Assembly (NCBI GenBank): GCA_009392275.1
Contig: VFGV01000004.1
Location: 126,290-190,289 of the forward strand
Length of the DNA stretch: 64,000 nt
Source of the DNA: SAR202 cluster bacterium
GTDB lineage: Bacteria; Chloroflexota; Dehalococcoidia; Lucifugimonadales; UBA2962
Direction: 5' to 3'
Made by a program: the position numbers and the translations under genes
Shown: piece by piece, positions 54,125 to 63,402 of the stretch
Layout: each line of letters opens with the position of its first letter
Position numbering within the stretch: the first letter of the stretch is position 1
Notes under the pieces: model-generated
What the model saw: the letters and a program-made list of their open reading frames with translations, nothing else
Databases searched by the model: none
Told to the model about the DNA's origin: nothing

Positions 54125-55789
54125 TTGTCAAACTTTTCTAAGATCAAAATTATCCCCCTAGGCGGCCTGGGCGAGATTGGACGCAATATGATGGTGATCG
54201 AATTAGATGAGGAAATCATTGTCATTGACGCTGGAATTTTGTTTCCGAGTAGTGACATGCCAGGGGTGGATTTTATAATTGCAGATATTAACTACCTGAT
54301 TAAAAACCAGGATCGAGTTCAGGCTATCTTGCTAACACATGGACACGAAGATCATATTGGAGCTCTGCCTTACGTATTATCAGAACTAAATGTACCGGTT
54401 TATGCTTCTAGATTAACTCACAGTCTAATCACTATGAAATTGCGTGAACACGGACTTTTACAGCAGTCAAATTTACAGGTTATACAGCCTAATGAGTTAT
54501 TAAAAATAGGTGGCTTTGATATCGAATTTTTTAGGGTATGTCACTCGATCCCAGATTCGATGGGCATAGCTATCCACACTCCATATGGAGCAATTGTGCA
54601 CACCGGTGACTTTAAAATAGATCATACGCCCATCGACAAGCATAAAATGGACTTTGCCACACTATCTCGGCTGGCAGCAGAGGGTGTGCTGGTGTTATTA
54701 GCTGACTCTACATATGCCGAGGTCGATGGTTATACGCCATCTGAGTCAACAATACAAAGTCCTATAGATTTAAAAATATCTCAAGCTCCCGGCAGAATTA
54801 TTGTGGCTACTTTTGCATCGTTAATTTCAAGAATGCAGATTGTGCTGGATAGCGCACATAGGCATGATCGTAAAGTAGCGGTAGTAGGTCGAAGTATGAG
54901 TAATAACCTGAAAATGGCAATTAAAATGGGATATCTAAATGTTGAACCAAACATATTAATTTCCTTAAAAGAAGCAAAAAAGCTGCCCGATAGTAAAACA
55001 ATTCTTTTGGCCACAGGAACACAAGGTGAGCCCACCAGTGCTTTAGTTAGGATGTCTAGAAACGAACATAAAGATGTCAAAATAGTTTCAGGAGACACGG
55101 TTATATTATCCTCATCCCCTATTCCAGGAAATGAGTCTTTGGTCGCCAAAACTATTGATGATCTTTATAGACTAGGGGCCAAAGTATTTTCAAGCAGAAA
55201 CGCTGAAGTGCATGTTCACGGCCATGCTTCACGAGAAGAATTGAAGCTTTTACTCAACGTCGTCCAACCAAAATTCTATATCCCTATACACGGAGAATAC
55301 AGACACCTAGTAGCCAATACGGAGCTAGCCCAGTCAGTCGGTATAGAGCCTCAAAACACTTTAGTACTCGAAAATGGTTACGTTGTTGAAATTGATGCAA
55401 AGCAAGCAAATATAACGAGCTATATACCATTAGAACAAATTTTTATCTCTGGCCAAAAGCCTTGGCACAATTCAGATTTTCAGCTAAATCAACGAAGTCG
55501 AATATCAAAGTCTGGTATTGTCGTGGTGGGATTAAATATTAAGGAAAAACCTCTAGCTTTATCTAACGAGCCGACTATCATTTCATACGGCTTTCCGGAG
55601 CTAAATAAGATCGAAGCTCTTTCGGAAAAAACTTCACAAGTGGTACATTTTACGCTGGAAAATAACAGTGATTCAGTAATAGATTGGTACAAGATAAGAG
55701 AAAATATTACAACTGTGGTTGCTGATATGCTCTACAAAGAGACAAAAAGGCGACCTGTGGTTTTAATTCTAGTGCAGTCAGCGGGTTAA
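54125..55789 (+). CDS. rnj: ribonuclease J
   Basis: Metallo-beta-lactamase/beta-CASP ribonuclease, 554 residues, acting as 5'-3' exonuclease and endonuclease in mRNA decay and rRNA maturation. The zinc motif is LTHGHEDHIGALPYVL at about residues 71-86, the second metal residues are in CHSIPDSMGIAI and HTGDFK, and the beta-CASP and late motifs are VVGRSMSNNLKMA, HVHGHASREELKLLL and FYIPIHGEYRHL. The start is TTG directly before FSKIKIIPLGGLGEIGRNM, the family opening. The protein is full length, with the C-terminal dimerisation part. Confidence 0.95.
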   Translation: MSNFSKIKIIPLGGLGEIGRNMMVIELDEEIIVIDAGILFPSSDMPGVDFIIADINYLIKNQDRVQAILLTHGHEDHIGALPYVLSELNVPVYASRLTHSLITMKLREHGLLQQSNLQVIQPNELLKIGGFDIEFFRVCHSIPDSMGIAIHTPYGAIVHTGDFKIDHTPIDKHKMDFATLSRLAAEGVLVLLADSTYAEVDGYTPSESTIQSPIDLKISQAPGRIIVATFASLISRMQIVLDSAHRHDRKVAVVGRSMSNNLKMAIKMGYLNVEPNILISLKEAKKLPDSKTILLATGTQGEPTSALVRMSRNEHKDVKIVSGDTVILSSSPIPGNESLVAKTIDDLYRLGAKVFSSRNAEVHVHGHASREELKLLLNVVQPKFYIPIHGEYRHLVANTELAQSVGIEPQNTLVLENGYVVEIDAKQANITSYIPLEQIFISGQKPWHNSDFQLNQRSRISKSGIVVVGLNIKEKPLALSNEPTIISYGFPELNKIEALSEKTSQVVHFTLENNSDSVIDWYKIRENITTVVADMLYKETKRRPVVLILVQSAG

Positions 55790-55846
55790 CAAACTTAAAG
55801 CTTGCGTTTTATTCAAAACTATTCGTTGTGAACTTAAGATTACAGC

Positions 55847-58267
55847 ATGAATGGCAAACTGACTTACAAGTTCAATAAATTTTTACCAAGGCATCAGGGT
55901 GGCTACATAGTCGCGTGCACCTTCGCCATTTTAGCTATTGTAGCAATTTTAGCCTTTATCTTTGCTAATGAAGTTACCGAAGCATATATCACCATTAAAG
56001 ATGAGGTCTTATTACAGTTAAGCCTTGGATTCGTTCCTGCCATAATATGGATATCGGTTTTCATTGGGACTTTATATAAATCTAAAGCTATAATTCAAAA
56101 ACGCGATTTGACCATCTGGGTTTCATTATTATTTACTTCAATAGCAACACTGTCGATCCTGTCTACTTTTAACCCTGGAATTGATTCTGCCTTAAGGCCA
56201 TTTACTTTGGATGGCACAGTATCGCTAGGGGGTGAAATTGGAACTTTAATTACAAATAACAATCATGCTATAGCTGTGCTCATCGCAGTGGTAATGATCG
56301 GCTGCAGTATGGGGGTTTTATTCCCAAAAGTCAGCTATTATTTGATATCGAAAATCGCAGCTACGTCACCGACAATTGCTTTAATATCAATCTCTTTAAG
56401 TTACAAGTTGCTTTGGTACACTTTAAACATTTCAAAACTTATTTATACGAAGCTTAAATCGATTAAACGAAATCACGAAATTGACACTGCTTCAGTAAAT
56501 ACTGAACCTGCAACCTCTTTAATAAATCAAGAATTAGATTCTGACACATATGACAGTGTTTTTAATGATGTATCTGTTGAAGAAGAAACTGAGTTTACTG
56601 TCACCATCAATCCTGAAATACTAGAGACTGAAGACAATAATGTCGAAGAACAACCTGTGCTTGCCCAGGAACACGCATCTAAGTTCAATAAATCATGGAA
56701 TGAGGCTAGCGAGAATGAACTAGGCTTGCAACAAACTTTATCTGTGCAAGGCCTACCATTATTAGACAAATGGCGTAATTTATGGGTGCTACCTAAAAGA
56801 ACTCTTCTTGTAGACAAACCACCTCAAACAGTCCCTGTATCTGAAATGGCTGAAACTTCAAAAAACATCCAACAAACTTTAAATGATTACGGAGTAGAAG
56901 TAGAGGTAAAGATGACAAGGCCAGGCCCTACCGTAACCATGTATGGAATCGAACCAGGTTGGATTAGAAAATATAAGCAAGAAAACGCTATTGATAATGC
57001 AGGCAAGGTCATATTAGATGACACAGGTAAAATTGTTAAGAGAAAAGTGGAATCTAAAACTCGCGTAAAAGTGGACACTATAATGCAGCGCGAAAAGGAC
57101 CTCGCTCTTGCATTACAGACTTCTTCAATTCGGATAGAGTCACCTGTTCTAGGCACTTCTTTGGTGGGAATTGAGGTTCCAAATGCTAGCCCATCTTTAG
57201 TTACGATTAGATCAGTCATGGATAATAATACTTTTGGCAATCTATCCAAATCAGGTAAGTTGCCAATAGCTCTTGGAAAAAGTACCGGAGGTGATGACGT
57301 TGTATTAGATTTGATAAATATGCCTCATTTATTAGTTGCTGGTGCTACAGGAAGCGGAAAAAGTGTATGTCTCAACACCATAGTTTCCTGCTTAATTGCT
57401 GAAAACTCACCTTCTGAATTACGGCTTTTATTGATTGACCCTAAACGTGTTGAGTTAACTCCGTTTAATGGCATACCTCATCTTTTAACTCCTGTTACCG
57501 TAGAAACTGGAGAGGTGGTGCCATTGTTAAAAGCTCTTATTAACGAAATGCTGAAGCGCTATAAACATATGGAACACTCCGGCTCAAGGAATATTTCTTC
57601 CTACAATTCAAAGTCAAAGGAAAAAATGCCATATCTTGTTGTTGTAATTGATGAATTAGCAGACCTAATGATGACCTCATCAGTAGAGGTTGAACAGTCA
57701 CTATGTAGATTGGCTCAACTTGGAAGGGCAACTGGAATTCATTTAATAATCGCAACGCAAAGACCTTCAGTAGATGTGTTGACTGGGTTAATAAAAGCAA
57801 ATTTTCCAAGCAGGATCGCTTTCGGCGTAACTTCACAAATTGATTCGAGGACAATTTTAGATAGTGTTGGCGCAGAAAAACTTTTAGGACGCGGGGACAT
57901 GCTATATCAACCAATCGACGCTTCACGACCAAGTAGAGTGCAGGGAGTATTCATATCTGACTCAGAAATAACTAAATTGGTTGATTACTGGAAAAACATT
58001 AATTGGCCACCTATACCTGAAATGGATTTCAATTTAGTCTTAGATGAAGACAAAATTGAGAATGCCGATATTAGCGAAGCAGGAGACGAATTATTAGACA
58101 AAGCTATTGCGCTAGCAAATTCAGAGCGTAAATTATCGACTTCCTTTTTACAAAGAAGATTGAGGATTGGTTACCCGCGAGCAGCTCGACTCATGGATGA
58201 GCTAGAAGAACAGGGCATAGTCGGCCCAAGTGACGGATCGAAGTCACGTGATGTTATAATTCGGTAG
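55847..58267 (+). CDS. ftsK: FtsK/SpoIIIE-family DNA translocase
   Basis: Septum-located DNA pump, 806 residues. Four to five membrane segments fill about residues 18-195, then a linker rich in acidic residues, then the alpha/beta motor: Walker A GATGSGKSVCLN at about residue 498, Walker B LVVVIDELADLMM, and LIIATQRPSVDVLTGLIKANFPSRIAF. The C-terminal gamma domain (about 735-806) is STSFLQRRLRIGYPRAARLMDELEEQG, which reads orientation sequences in DNA. Length and layout are typical of the SpoIIIE-sized form. It is 57 bp after rnj. Confidence 0.95.
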   Translation: MNGKLTYKFNKFLPRHQGGYIVACTFAILAIVAILAFIFANEVTEAYITIKDEVLLQLSLGFVPAIIWISVFIGTLYKSKAIIQKRDLTIWVSLLFTSIATLSILSTFNPGIDSALRPFTLDGTVSLGGEIGTLITNNNHAIAVLIAVVMIGCSMGVLFPKVSYYLISKIAATSPTIALISISLSYKLLWYTLNISKLIYTKLKSIKRNHEIDTASVNTEPATSLINQELDSDTYDSVFNDVSVEEETEFTVTINPEILETEDNNVEEQPVLAQEHASKFNKSWNEASENELGLQQTLSVQGLPLLDKWRNLWVLPKRTLLVDKPPQTVPVSEMAETSKNIQQTLNDYGVEVEVKMTRPGPTVTMYGIEPGWIRKYKQENAIDNAGKVILDDTGKIVKRKVESKTRVKVDTIMQREKDLALALQTSSIRIESPVLGTSLVGIEVPNASPSLVTIRSVMDNNTFGNLSKSGKLPIALGKSTGGDDVVLDLINMPHLLVAGATGSGKSVCLNTIVSCLIAENSPSELRLLLIDPKRVELTPFNGIPHLLTPVTVETGEVVPLLKALINEMLKRYKHMEHSGSRNISSYNSKSKEKMPYLVVVIDELADLMMTSSVEVEQSLCRLAQLGRATGIHLIIATQRPSVDVLTGLIKANFPSRIAFGVTSQIDSRTILDSVGAEKLLGRGDMLYQPIDASRPSRVQGVFISDSEITKLVDYWKNINWPPIPEMDFNLVLDEDKIENADISEAGDELLDKAIALANSERKLSTSFLQRRLRIGYPRAARLMDELEEQGIVGPSDGSKSRDVIIR

Positions 58268-58349
58268 GCAAACATACTTAATTCATCTTATTGCCGCGAG
58301 ATATTTAATGTATCAATTATTTAACTTATTGTAAGTAGGCAAAATAGGT

Positions 58350-60212
58350 ATGGTTCAAAAACTATCAAACCTTCTTAGATTTCTTTTAAGTTCCAGTGAG
58401 TCTCAATCGCAAATTCACCAAGCGGACATAGATTTGCGTGAGGCGTGCTTGGTCTGCGGTATAGTTTTAATCGACTCTCCGTTATACAAACAACTTAGGG
58501 TTTGTCCAGGATGTAAATTTCACTATGGATTGTCAGCTCGGGATAGAATCGAGAGCCTCATTGACCCCGGAAGCTTCAAAGAAATCAATCGATCTATTGC
58601 TTCTATAGGCTCGATTTCAACTTCTTCGGAGTCGACGTACATCGCTAGATTATCTGCGGATCAAAAAAGGACTGGTTTATATGAGGCGATTGTAACCGGA
58701 GTTTGCTCTATTGGCGGCAGCCCTACAACGTTAATAGTACTGGATTTCGGGTTTATGGGCGGATCAATCAGTGCGGTAGTTGGGGAAAAAGTTGCATTAG
58801 CTTTCGAACATGCATCCAAACGAAAATTACCTATTGTTGCGGTATTGACCAGCGGGGGGTCCAGGGTTCATGAAGGGTTGCTTTCTTTATTGCAAATGGG
58901 GAAAATTACTGTTTCATACGAAAGATTTTCAGAAAAAAAATTACCTCTTATTTCCGTACTAGCTAACCCAACGACCGGTCAAGCTTTTGCCAGCCTGGCA
59001 AATCTAGCAGATATCACCTTGGCTGAACCAGGTGCAATCATAGGGTTTTCAACTGCTCGCACTATTAAAGAATCTGTCGGTAAATCAAATGATTTGGCGA
59101 TAAATAACGCAGAATCCCAACTATCTAACGGAATGCTCGATAGCATTATAGATCGCACCGAACTAAACGAAACCCTTGCGACGCTGTTGGATTTAACTAA
59201 TCCGGAATTTCGTTTAAGTTACAGGAAAAAAACCAAAAGAAATCAAACGCCACTTCCGAAGCAAAGAGCTTGGCAATCAGTTGGACTAGCCAGACATACA
59301 AAACGGCCAACTTCAATCGACTATATAAATAGGATTGTATTAAATTTTTTTGAGCTTAAGGGTGATCGTGCAAGTGGAGAAGACCCTGCAATCGTAGGAG
59401 GTTTAGGGCATTTAGGTGGTCAAACTGTAATGATAATTGGGCAAGAACGAGGTAATGAAAACAACGATAACGTAAATGATGGAATGACGTCCCCTGCAGG
59501 TTTTCGAAAAGCAGTACGATTAATGAAACTAGCTGACAAGTTCGAAATACCCGTAATAACTCTTATTGATACACCGGGGCCAAACCAAGGATCACAATCA
59601 GAGATGGAAGGCCTGGGACACTCGATCGCAACAACTATGTCGATAATGGCCTCATTAAATGTACCAACCATTGCTGCAATCATTGGACAGGGTGGTAGCG
59701 AAGGCGCTTTGGCTCTGGGTATAGCTGACAGGGTATTAATGATGCAAAATGCTATTTATACAGCGATGGCACCAGAGGAGGCAGCTGACATTATGTTTGG
59801 GAAATCAACATCAAATGAAGAGGTTGCGGAATCCTTGAGGCTAACTGCAGCCGATTGTCTTGAATTAAATATGGTTGATGAAATTGTTGGTGAGCCAATA
59901 ACCGCAGCACATGAGAGTCCTGATGCTGCTGCCAGACAGCTACGACGTATTATCTTAATCAACTTAACAGATATTGGTAATTGGTCTAGTTTTAGGCGAT
60001 CTCGAAGACGTTATCGTAAATTTAGACAAATCGGTGAATTCACTAAAATTATGGGCGCTCAACATGAATTGCAGAAAAGTCCAATCAACTACACTGATGC
60101 CTCTATGTCTAATCCATCAAAAGTTTCTGGCTCGAAATTCCATTTTCAGGAAACTGACTCTCTGGAAAAAATTGACGTACAACGCCATACTGATCAACGA
60201 CCTGAGGATTAA
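58350..60212 (+). CDS. fused acetyl-CoA carboxylase carboxyltransferase (AccD-AccA)
   Basis: Single protein of 620 residues joining the beta and alpha carboxyltransferase subunits, which move carboxyl groups from biotin to acetyl-CoA to form malonyl-CoA. The AccD half (about 1-290) opens with a zinc ribbon (CLVCGIVL and VCPGCKFHYGLSARDRI) and the crotonase-type core VAVLTSGGSRVHEGLLSLLQM. The AccA half (about 300-570) shows FELKGDRASGEDPAIVGGLG, ITLIDTPGPNQG and IIGQGGSEGALALGIADRVLMM. The last 50 residues are a polar tail. The fusion form guarantees equal subunit numbers. The biotin carboxylase and carrier genes are elsewhere. Confidence 0.93.
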   Translation: MVQKLSNLLRFLLSSSESQSQIHQADIDLREACLVCGIVLIDSPLYKQLRVCPGCKFHYGLSARDRIESLIDPGSFKEINRSIASIGSISTSSESTYIARLSADQKRTGLYEAIVTGVCSIGGSPTTLIVLDFGFMGGSISAVVGEKVALAFEHASKRKLPIVAVLTSGGSRVHEGLLSLLQMGKITVSYERFSEKKLPLISVLANPTTGQAFASLANLADITLAEPGAIIGFSTARTIKESVGKSNDLAINNAESQLSNGMLDSIIDRTELNETLATLLDLTNPEFRLSYRKKTKRNQTPLPKQRAWQSVGLARHTKRPTSIDYINRIVLNFFELKGDRASGEDPAIVGGLGHLGGQTVMIIGQERGNENNDNVNDGMTSPAGFRKAVRLMKLADKFEIPVITLIDTPGPNQGSQSEMEGLGHSIATTMSIMASLNVPTIAAIIGQGGSEGALALGIADRVLMMQNAIYTAMAPEEAADIMFGKSTSNEEVAESLRLTAADCLELNMVDEIVGEPITAAHESPDAAARQLRRIILINLTDIGNWSSFRRSRRRYRKFRQIGEFTKIMGAQHELQKSPINYTDASMSNPSKVSGSKFHFQETDSLEKIDVQRHTDQRPED

Positions 60213-60252
60213 TACTACGCTTTATTGGATCAAGGGCGTGTTTAAGATGCGC

Positions 60253-60867
60253 CTAGTCCCTTAACACTCCTCCATGCTTGTGTCTTGTTTTCTCAAAATT
60301 TGAAATGTCACTTTCATGTTGCATAGTAATGCCAATATCATCTAAGCCGTTCATCAAAGAATTCCTGCGAAATTCATCAAGTTTAAACTGGAATACAATA
60401 TCTTCGTCCTGATCCCACGCTTTTAAATTCTTTAAATCAACGTTTAACTTGTAATTACTAGTGCTTCTAGATTTATTTATGATATCCACGACGATATTAT
60501 CGGGCGCTATTATTGGCAATATTCCATTCTGAAAACAGTTATTGTAAAAAATATCTGCAAAAGAGGGGGCAATAATGCATCTGAATCCATAATCCATTAA
60601 TGCCCATGGAGCGTGTTCTCTAGACGAGCCAGATCCAAAATTTGAACCTGCCGCTAATATAGATGCTCCTTTATATCGATTTTTGTTCAATTCAAATTCA
60701 GGATTCAGCGATCCATCTTCTTTAAATCGCCAATCATTGAACAAAAATTGTCCATAGCCAGTTCTTTCAATTCTTTTGAGGAATTGTTTTGGTATTATTT
60801 GGTCTGTATCGACGTTAGCTCGGTCCATAGGTGCAACCAAACCTGTATGTTTTATAAATGGTTCCAT
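60253..60867 (-). CDS. leuD: 3-isopropylmalate dehydratase small subunit
   Basis: Small subunit of isopropylmalate isomerase, 204 residues, third domain of the aconitase fold. Family segments: GLVAPMDRANVDTDQIIPKQFLK at the start, ILAAGSNFGSGSSREHAPWAL in the middle, and ADIFYNNCFQNGILPI. It follows leuC on the same strand after 40 bp. The length is typical of the bacterial leucine-pathway form, and the C terminus is intact. Convergent with the accDA gene; the 40-bp spacer has only a 4-bp weak stem. Confidence 0.95.
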   Translation of the reverse strand: MEPFIKHTGLVAPMDRANVDTDQIIPKQFLKRIERTGYGQFLFNDWRFKEDGSLNPEFELNKNRYKGASILAAGSNFGSGSSREHAPWALMDYGFRCIIAPSFADIFYNNCFQNGILPIIAPDNIVVDIINKSRSTSNYKLNVDLKNLKAWDQDEDIVFQFKLDEFRRNSLMNGLDDIGITMQHESDISNFEKTRHKHGGVLRD

Positions 60868-60907
60868 GTTAACTTCACCAGAGTCTCTTTTTTATTTGGG
60901 TTCTTAA

Positions 60908-62317
60908 TTACCAATCACGAATATCTACAAATTTTCCCTCTATAGCAGCGGCAGCGGCCATCTGGGGGCTAACGAGGTGTGTTCTGCCACCCTTACCCTG
61001 CCTTCCTTCAAAATTTCTATTGCTAGTGGAGGCGCATCTTTCTTTGGGCTGCAAAATATCCGGATTCATCCCTAAACACATAGAGCATCCCGCTACCCTC
61101 CAATCAAATCCGGCCTCAATTAATATACGATCTAGTCCTTCGTTTTCGGCTTGTTCTTTTACAGCAACTGATCCAGGCACAACCATAGCATAAACTTGAT
61201 CATTAACTTTTTTACCTTTAGCCACCGTGGCAGCAGCCCTTATATCTTCAATTCGCGCATTAGTACAAGAGCCAATAAAAACTCGATCTATTGAAACATC
61301 AGTGATTGGGATATCTGGCTTTAAATCCATATATCTCAGTGCTCGTTCCCAAGATTCCTTTTCAGTTTCATCAATCGCATTATTGGGGTTAGGTATTTTG
61401 TCTGTCACCGGGATAACCATGCCCGGATTGGTGCCCCATGTAATAAAAGGTTCGAGGTCTTTGGCCTCTATAGTAACCCTCGCATCATAAACACTGCCAG
61501 GGTCCGATCTTAGTCTGCTCCACTGTTCAGTAGCATTCTGGAATTCTGAATCTTTAGGAGCATGTGATCTGCCTCTAATGTAATCAAACGTGGTCTGGTC
61601 TGGTGCTACCATCCCAGCCCTAGCTCCAGCTTCTATTGACATGTTACAAACCGTCATTCTGCCTTCCATCGATAAATCTGTAATAGCTTGCCCTGTATAC
61701 TCAATTACGTGTCCGGCAGCACCAGCTACTCCTATTCTCCCTATTATCCCTAAAATAATATCTTTCGCTGACACTCCCGTCGGTGCTTGACCATCTATAT
61801 TAATTTCCATTGTTAAGGGTTTTTTCTGCCTTAATGTTTGAGTTGCCAAAACATGTTCTACCTCGGACGTACCAATTCCTAAGGCAAAAGCTCCAAAAGC
61901 TCCATGTGTAGAAGTGTGGCTATCACCACACACAATGATTTTGCCAGGCTGAGTACGTCCTTGCTCTGGTGCAATAATATGCACAATTCCTTGTAAAGGA
62001 CTAAACCTATCGTAAAGCTCTACGCCAAATTCATCACAATTTTTTTCAAGGGCATCTAGCTGTTGTTTTGCTATTGGGTCTTTTACTGGCAATGACAGAT
62101 CCCATGTTGGGGTATTATGATCCATAACAGCCACTGTCAGGTCCGTACGCCTTACGCTTCTATCTGCTATTCTCAAGCCGTCGAATGCTTGTGGCGATGT
62201 AACTTCATGCACTAGGTGTAAGTCTACATAAAGTAAAGCAGGCTCTCCCGCTTGCTCCCTAACTACATGTGATTGCCAAATTTTTTCAAATAACGTTCTC
62301 GGTTGATCGTATTCCAT
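60908..62317 (-). CDS. leuC: 3-isopropylmalate dehydratase large subunit
   Basis: Large subunit of isopropylmalate isomerase, 469 residues, with a 4Fe-4S cluster. The cluster cysteines are in [13 protein letters not shown] and [11 protein letters not shown]. The typical [34 protein letters not shown] and the ending [27 protein letters not shown] are intact. AAGGAAAA precedes the ATG. It is the third gene of a minus-strand leu transcript (leuA, TDH-like SDR, leuC, leuD). Confidence 0.96.
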   Translation of the reverse strand: MEYDQPRTLFEKIWQSHVVREQAGEPALLYVDLHLVHEVTSPQAFDGLRIADRSVRRTDLTVAVMDHNTPTWDLSLPVKDPIAKQQLDALEKNCDEFGVELYDRFSPLQGIVHIIAPEQGRTQPGKIIVCGDSHTSTHGAFGAFALGIGTSEVEHVLATQTLRQKKPLTMEINIDGQAPTGVSAKDIILGIIGRIGVAGAAGHVIEYTGQAITDLSMEGRMTVCNMSIEAGARAGMVAPDQTTFDYIRGRSHAPKDSEFQNATEQWSRLRSDPGSVYDARVTIEAKDLEPFITWGTNPGMVIPVTDKIPNPNNAIDETEKESWERALRYMDLKPDIPITDVSIDRVFIGSCTNARIEDIRAAATVAKGKKVNDQVYAMVVPGSVAVKEQAENEGLDRILIEAGFDWRVAGCSMCLGMNPDILQPKERCASTSNRNFEGRQGKGGRTHLVSPQMAAAAAIEGKFVDIRDW

Positions 62318-62373
62318 TATTTGTATTTTCCTTGATTAAATATGAATTTGCTCAATAGATAAAATATTCTTGA

Positions 62374-63336
62374 TTAGCCTATCTTATCTTGCAGCTTAAT
62401 ACTAAGTTTTTCAATCATGTCGTCTACAATTTCATCTAAGCCATATTTATGATTCCATCCCCATTCTGTTTTTGCAACATCATCGATAAGCTCATCAGGC
62501 CATGAATCCGCAATCGCTTGTCTCATAGGATCTATTGCATATTCCATTTCAAAATGTGGCAATCTTTTTGTTATAGCTGTCGCAAGTTCAGCCGGTGTAA
62601 AACTGATTGCTGCCACATTGAAATCAGCCCTGTGCTGCAATTTACTTCCATCAGCCTCAGATAATAAGATTAATGAGTTCACTGCATCTGGCATATACAT
62701 CATTGGTAACTTAGTGTCGTCCCTCAAATAGCATACATATTTGCCAGAGATCAACGCACCGTAAAAAATTGCTACTGCATAATCCGTGGTGCCTGCTGTA
62801 GGCTCCACTTTCCAGCTCAGAACTCCCGGCAACCGCACGCCTCTAACATCGAGCCCAGTCATAGAGTAGTAATAATTACCTAACAATTCTCCTAAAACTT
62901 TTGATATTCCGTATATCGTATTTGGTCGTTGCAAAGTATCGTTTGGAGCTACCGCAGGAGTATCTAAACCAAAAGCTCCGATTGAACTGGGAATAATAAC
63001 TTTGTCCACCCCGTACTTCACTGAATTTTCAAGGATAGTATAAAGAGCTTCAAAATTTACTTTATAGGCAAGTTGCCTGTCTTGTTCAGCTAATGCAGAT
63101 AAAACAGATGCCAAATGAAATATAGTGTCAGGCTGAGTTGACTCAATAATGTCCTCGACTTGCTTTTTATCAGTAACATCTAGTTCAACCGAGGGACCAG
63201 TCAGGTCAACTTCATCGAGTAAATGGCTTTCATGAACACTCGCAATTACATTATCTGAGCCATGTTTTTCTCGCAGCACCGGTATAAGCTCAGATCCTAT
63301 CTGGCCAGATGCTCCAGTAACCAATATTTTATTCAC
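62374..63336 (-). CDS. NAD-dependent epimerase/L-threonine 3-dehydrogenase-like SDR
   Basis: Extended SDR, 320 residues. The Rossmann opening is MNKILVTGASGQIGSELIPVL. Tyr-x3-Lys is in TIYGISKVLGELL, and the downstream segments RLPGVLSWKVEPTAGTTDYAVAIFY and DDTKLPMMYMPDAVNS are diagnostic of the SDR-type L-threonine 3-dehydrogenase group, which makes 2-amino-3-ketobutyrate from threonine. The start is GTG with AGAGG 8 bases upstream. It lies between leuA and leuC on the same strand, in the place where leuB is often found. A role in the leucine pathway is not supported by its motifs. Confidence 0.86.
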   Translation of the reverse strand: MNKILVTGASGQIGSELIPVLREKHGSDNVIASVHESHLLDEVDLTGPSVELDVTDKKQVEDIIESTQPDTIFHLASVLSALAEQDRQLAYKVNFEALYTILENSVKYGVDKVIIPSSIGAFGLDTPAVAPNDTLQRPNTIYGISKVLGELLGNYYYSMTGLDVRGVRLPGVLSWKVEPTAGTTDYAVAIFYGALISGKYVCYLRDDTKLPMMYMPDAVNSLILLSEADGSKLQHRADFNVAAISFTPAELATAITKRLPHFEMEYAIDPMRQAIADSWPDELIDDVAKTEWGWNHKYGLDEIVDDMIEKLSIKLQDKIG

Positions 63337-63356
63337 TCAAATAACCTCTAAAAAGC

Positions 63357-63372
63357 TAAATCAATTGATTTA
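63357..63372. promoter_or_regulatory. 16-bp perfect palindrome between leuA and the TDH-like gene
   Basis: TAAATCAATTGATTTA at 63357-63372 is its own reverse complement and lies 21 bases upstream of the TDH-like start codon. It could be an operator or a short hairpin that sets levels within the operon. AT-rich palindromes of this length are expected about once by chance in a window this size. Confidence 0.3.
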
Positions 63373-63402
63373 ACAAACAATATACATTTAAGGCCACAAT
63401 TT

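Noticed and set aside
60233-60253. GGCG / CGCC stem between the convergent accDA and leuD genes
   Set aside because: Only 4 bp with a long loop and no T-run on either strand.
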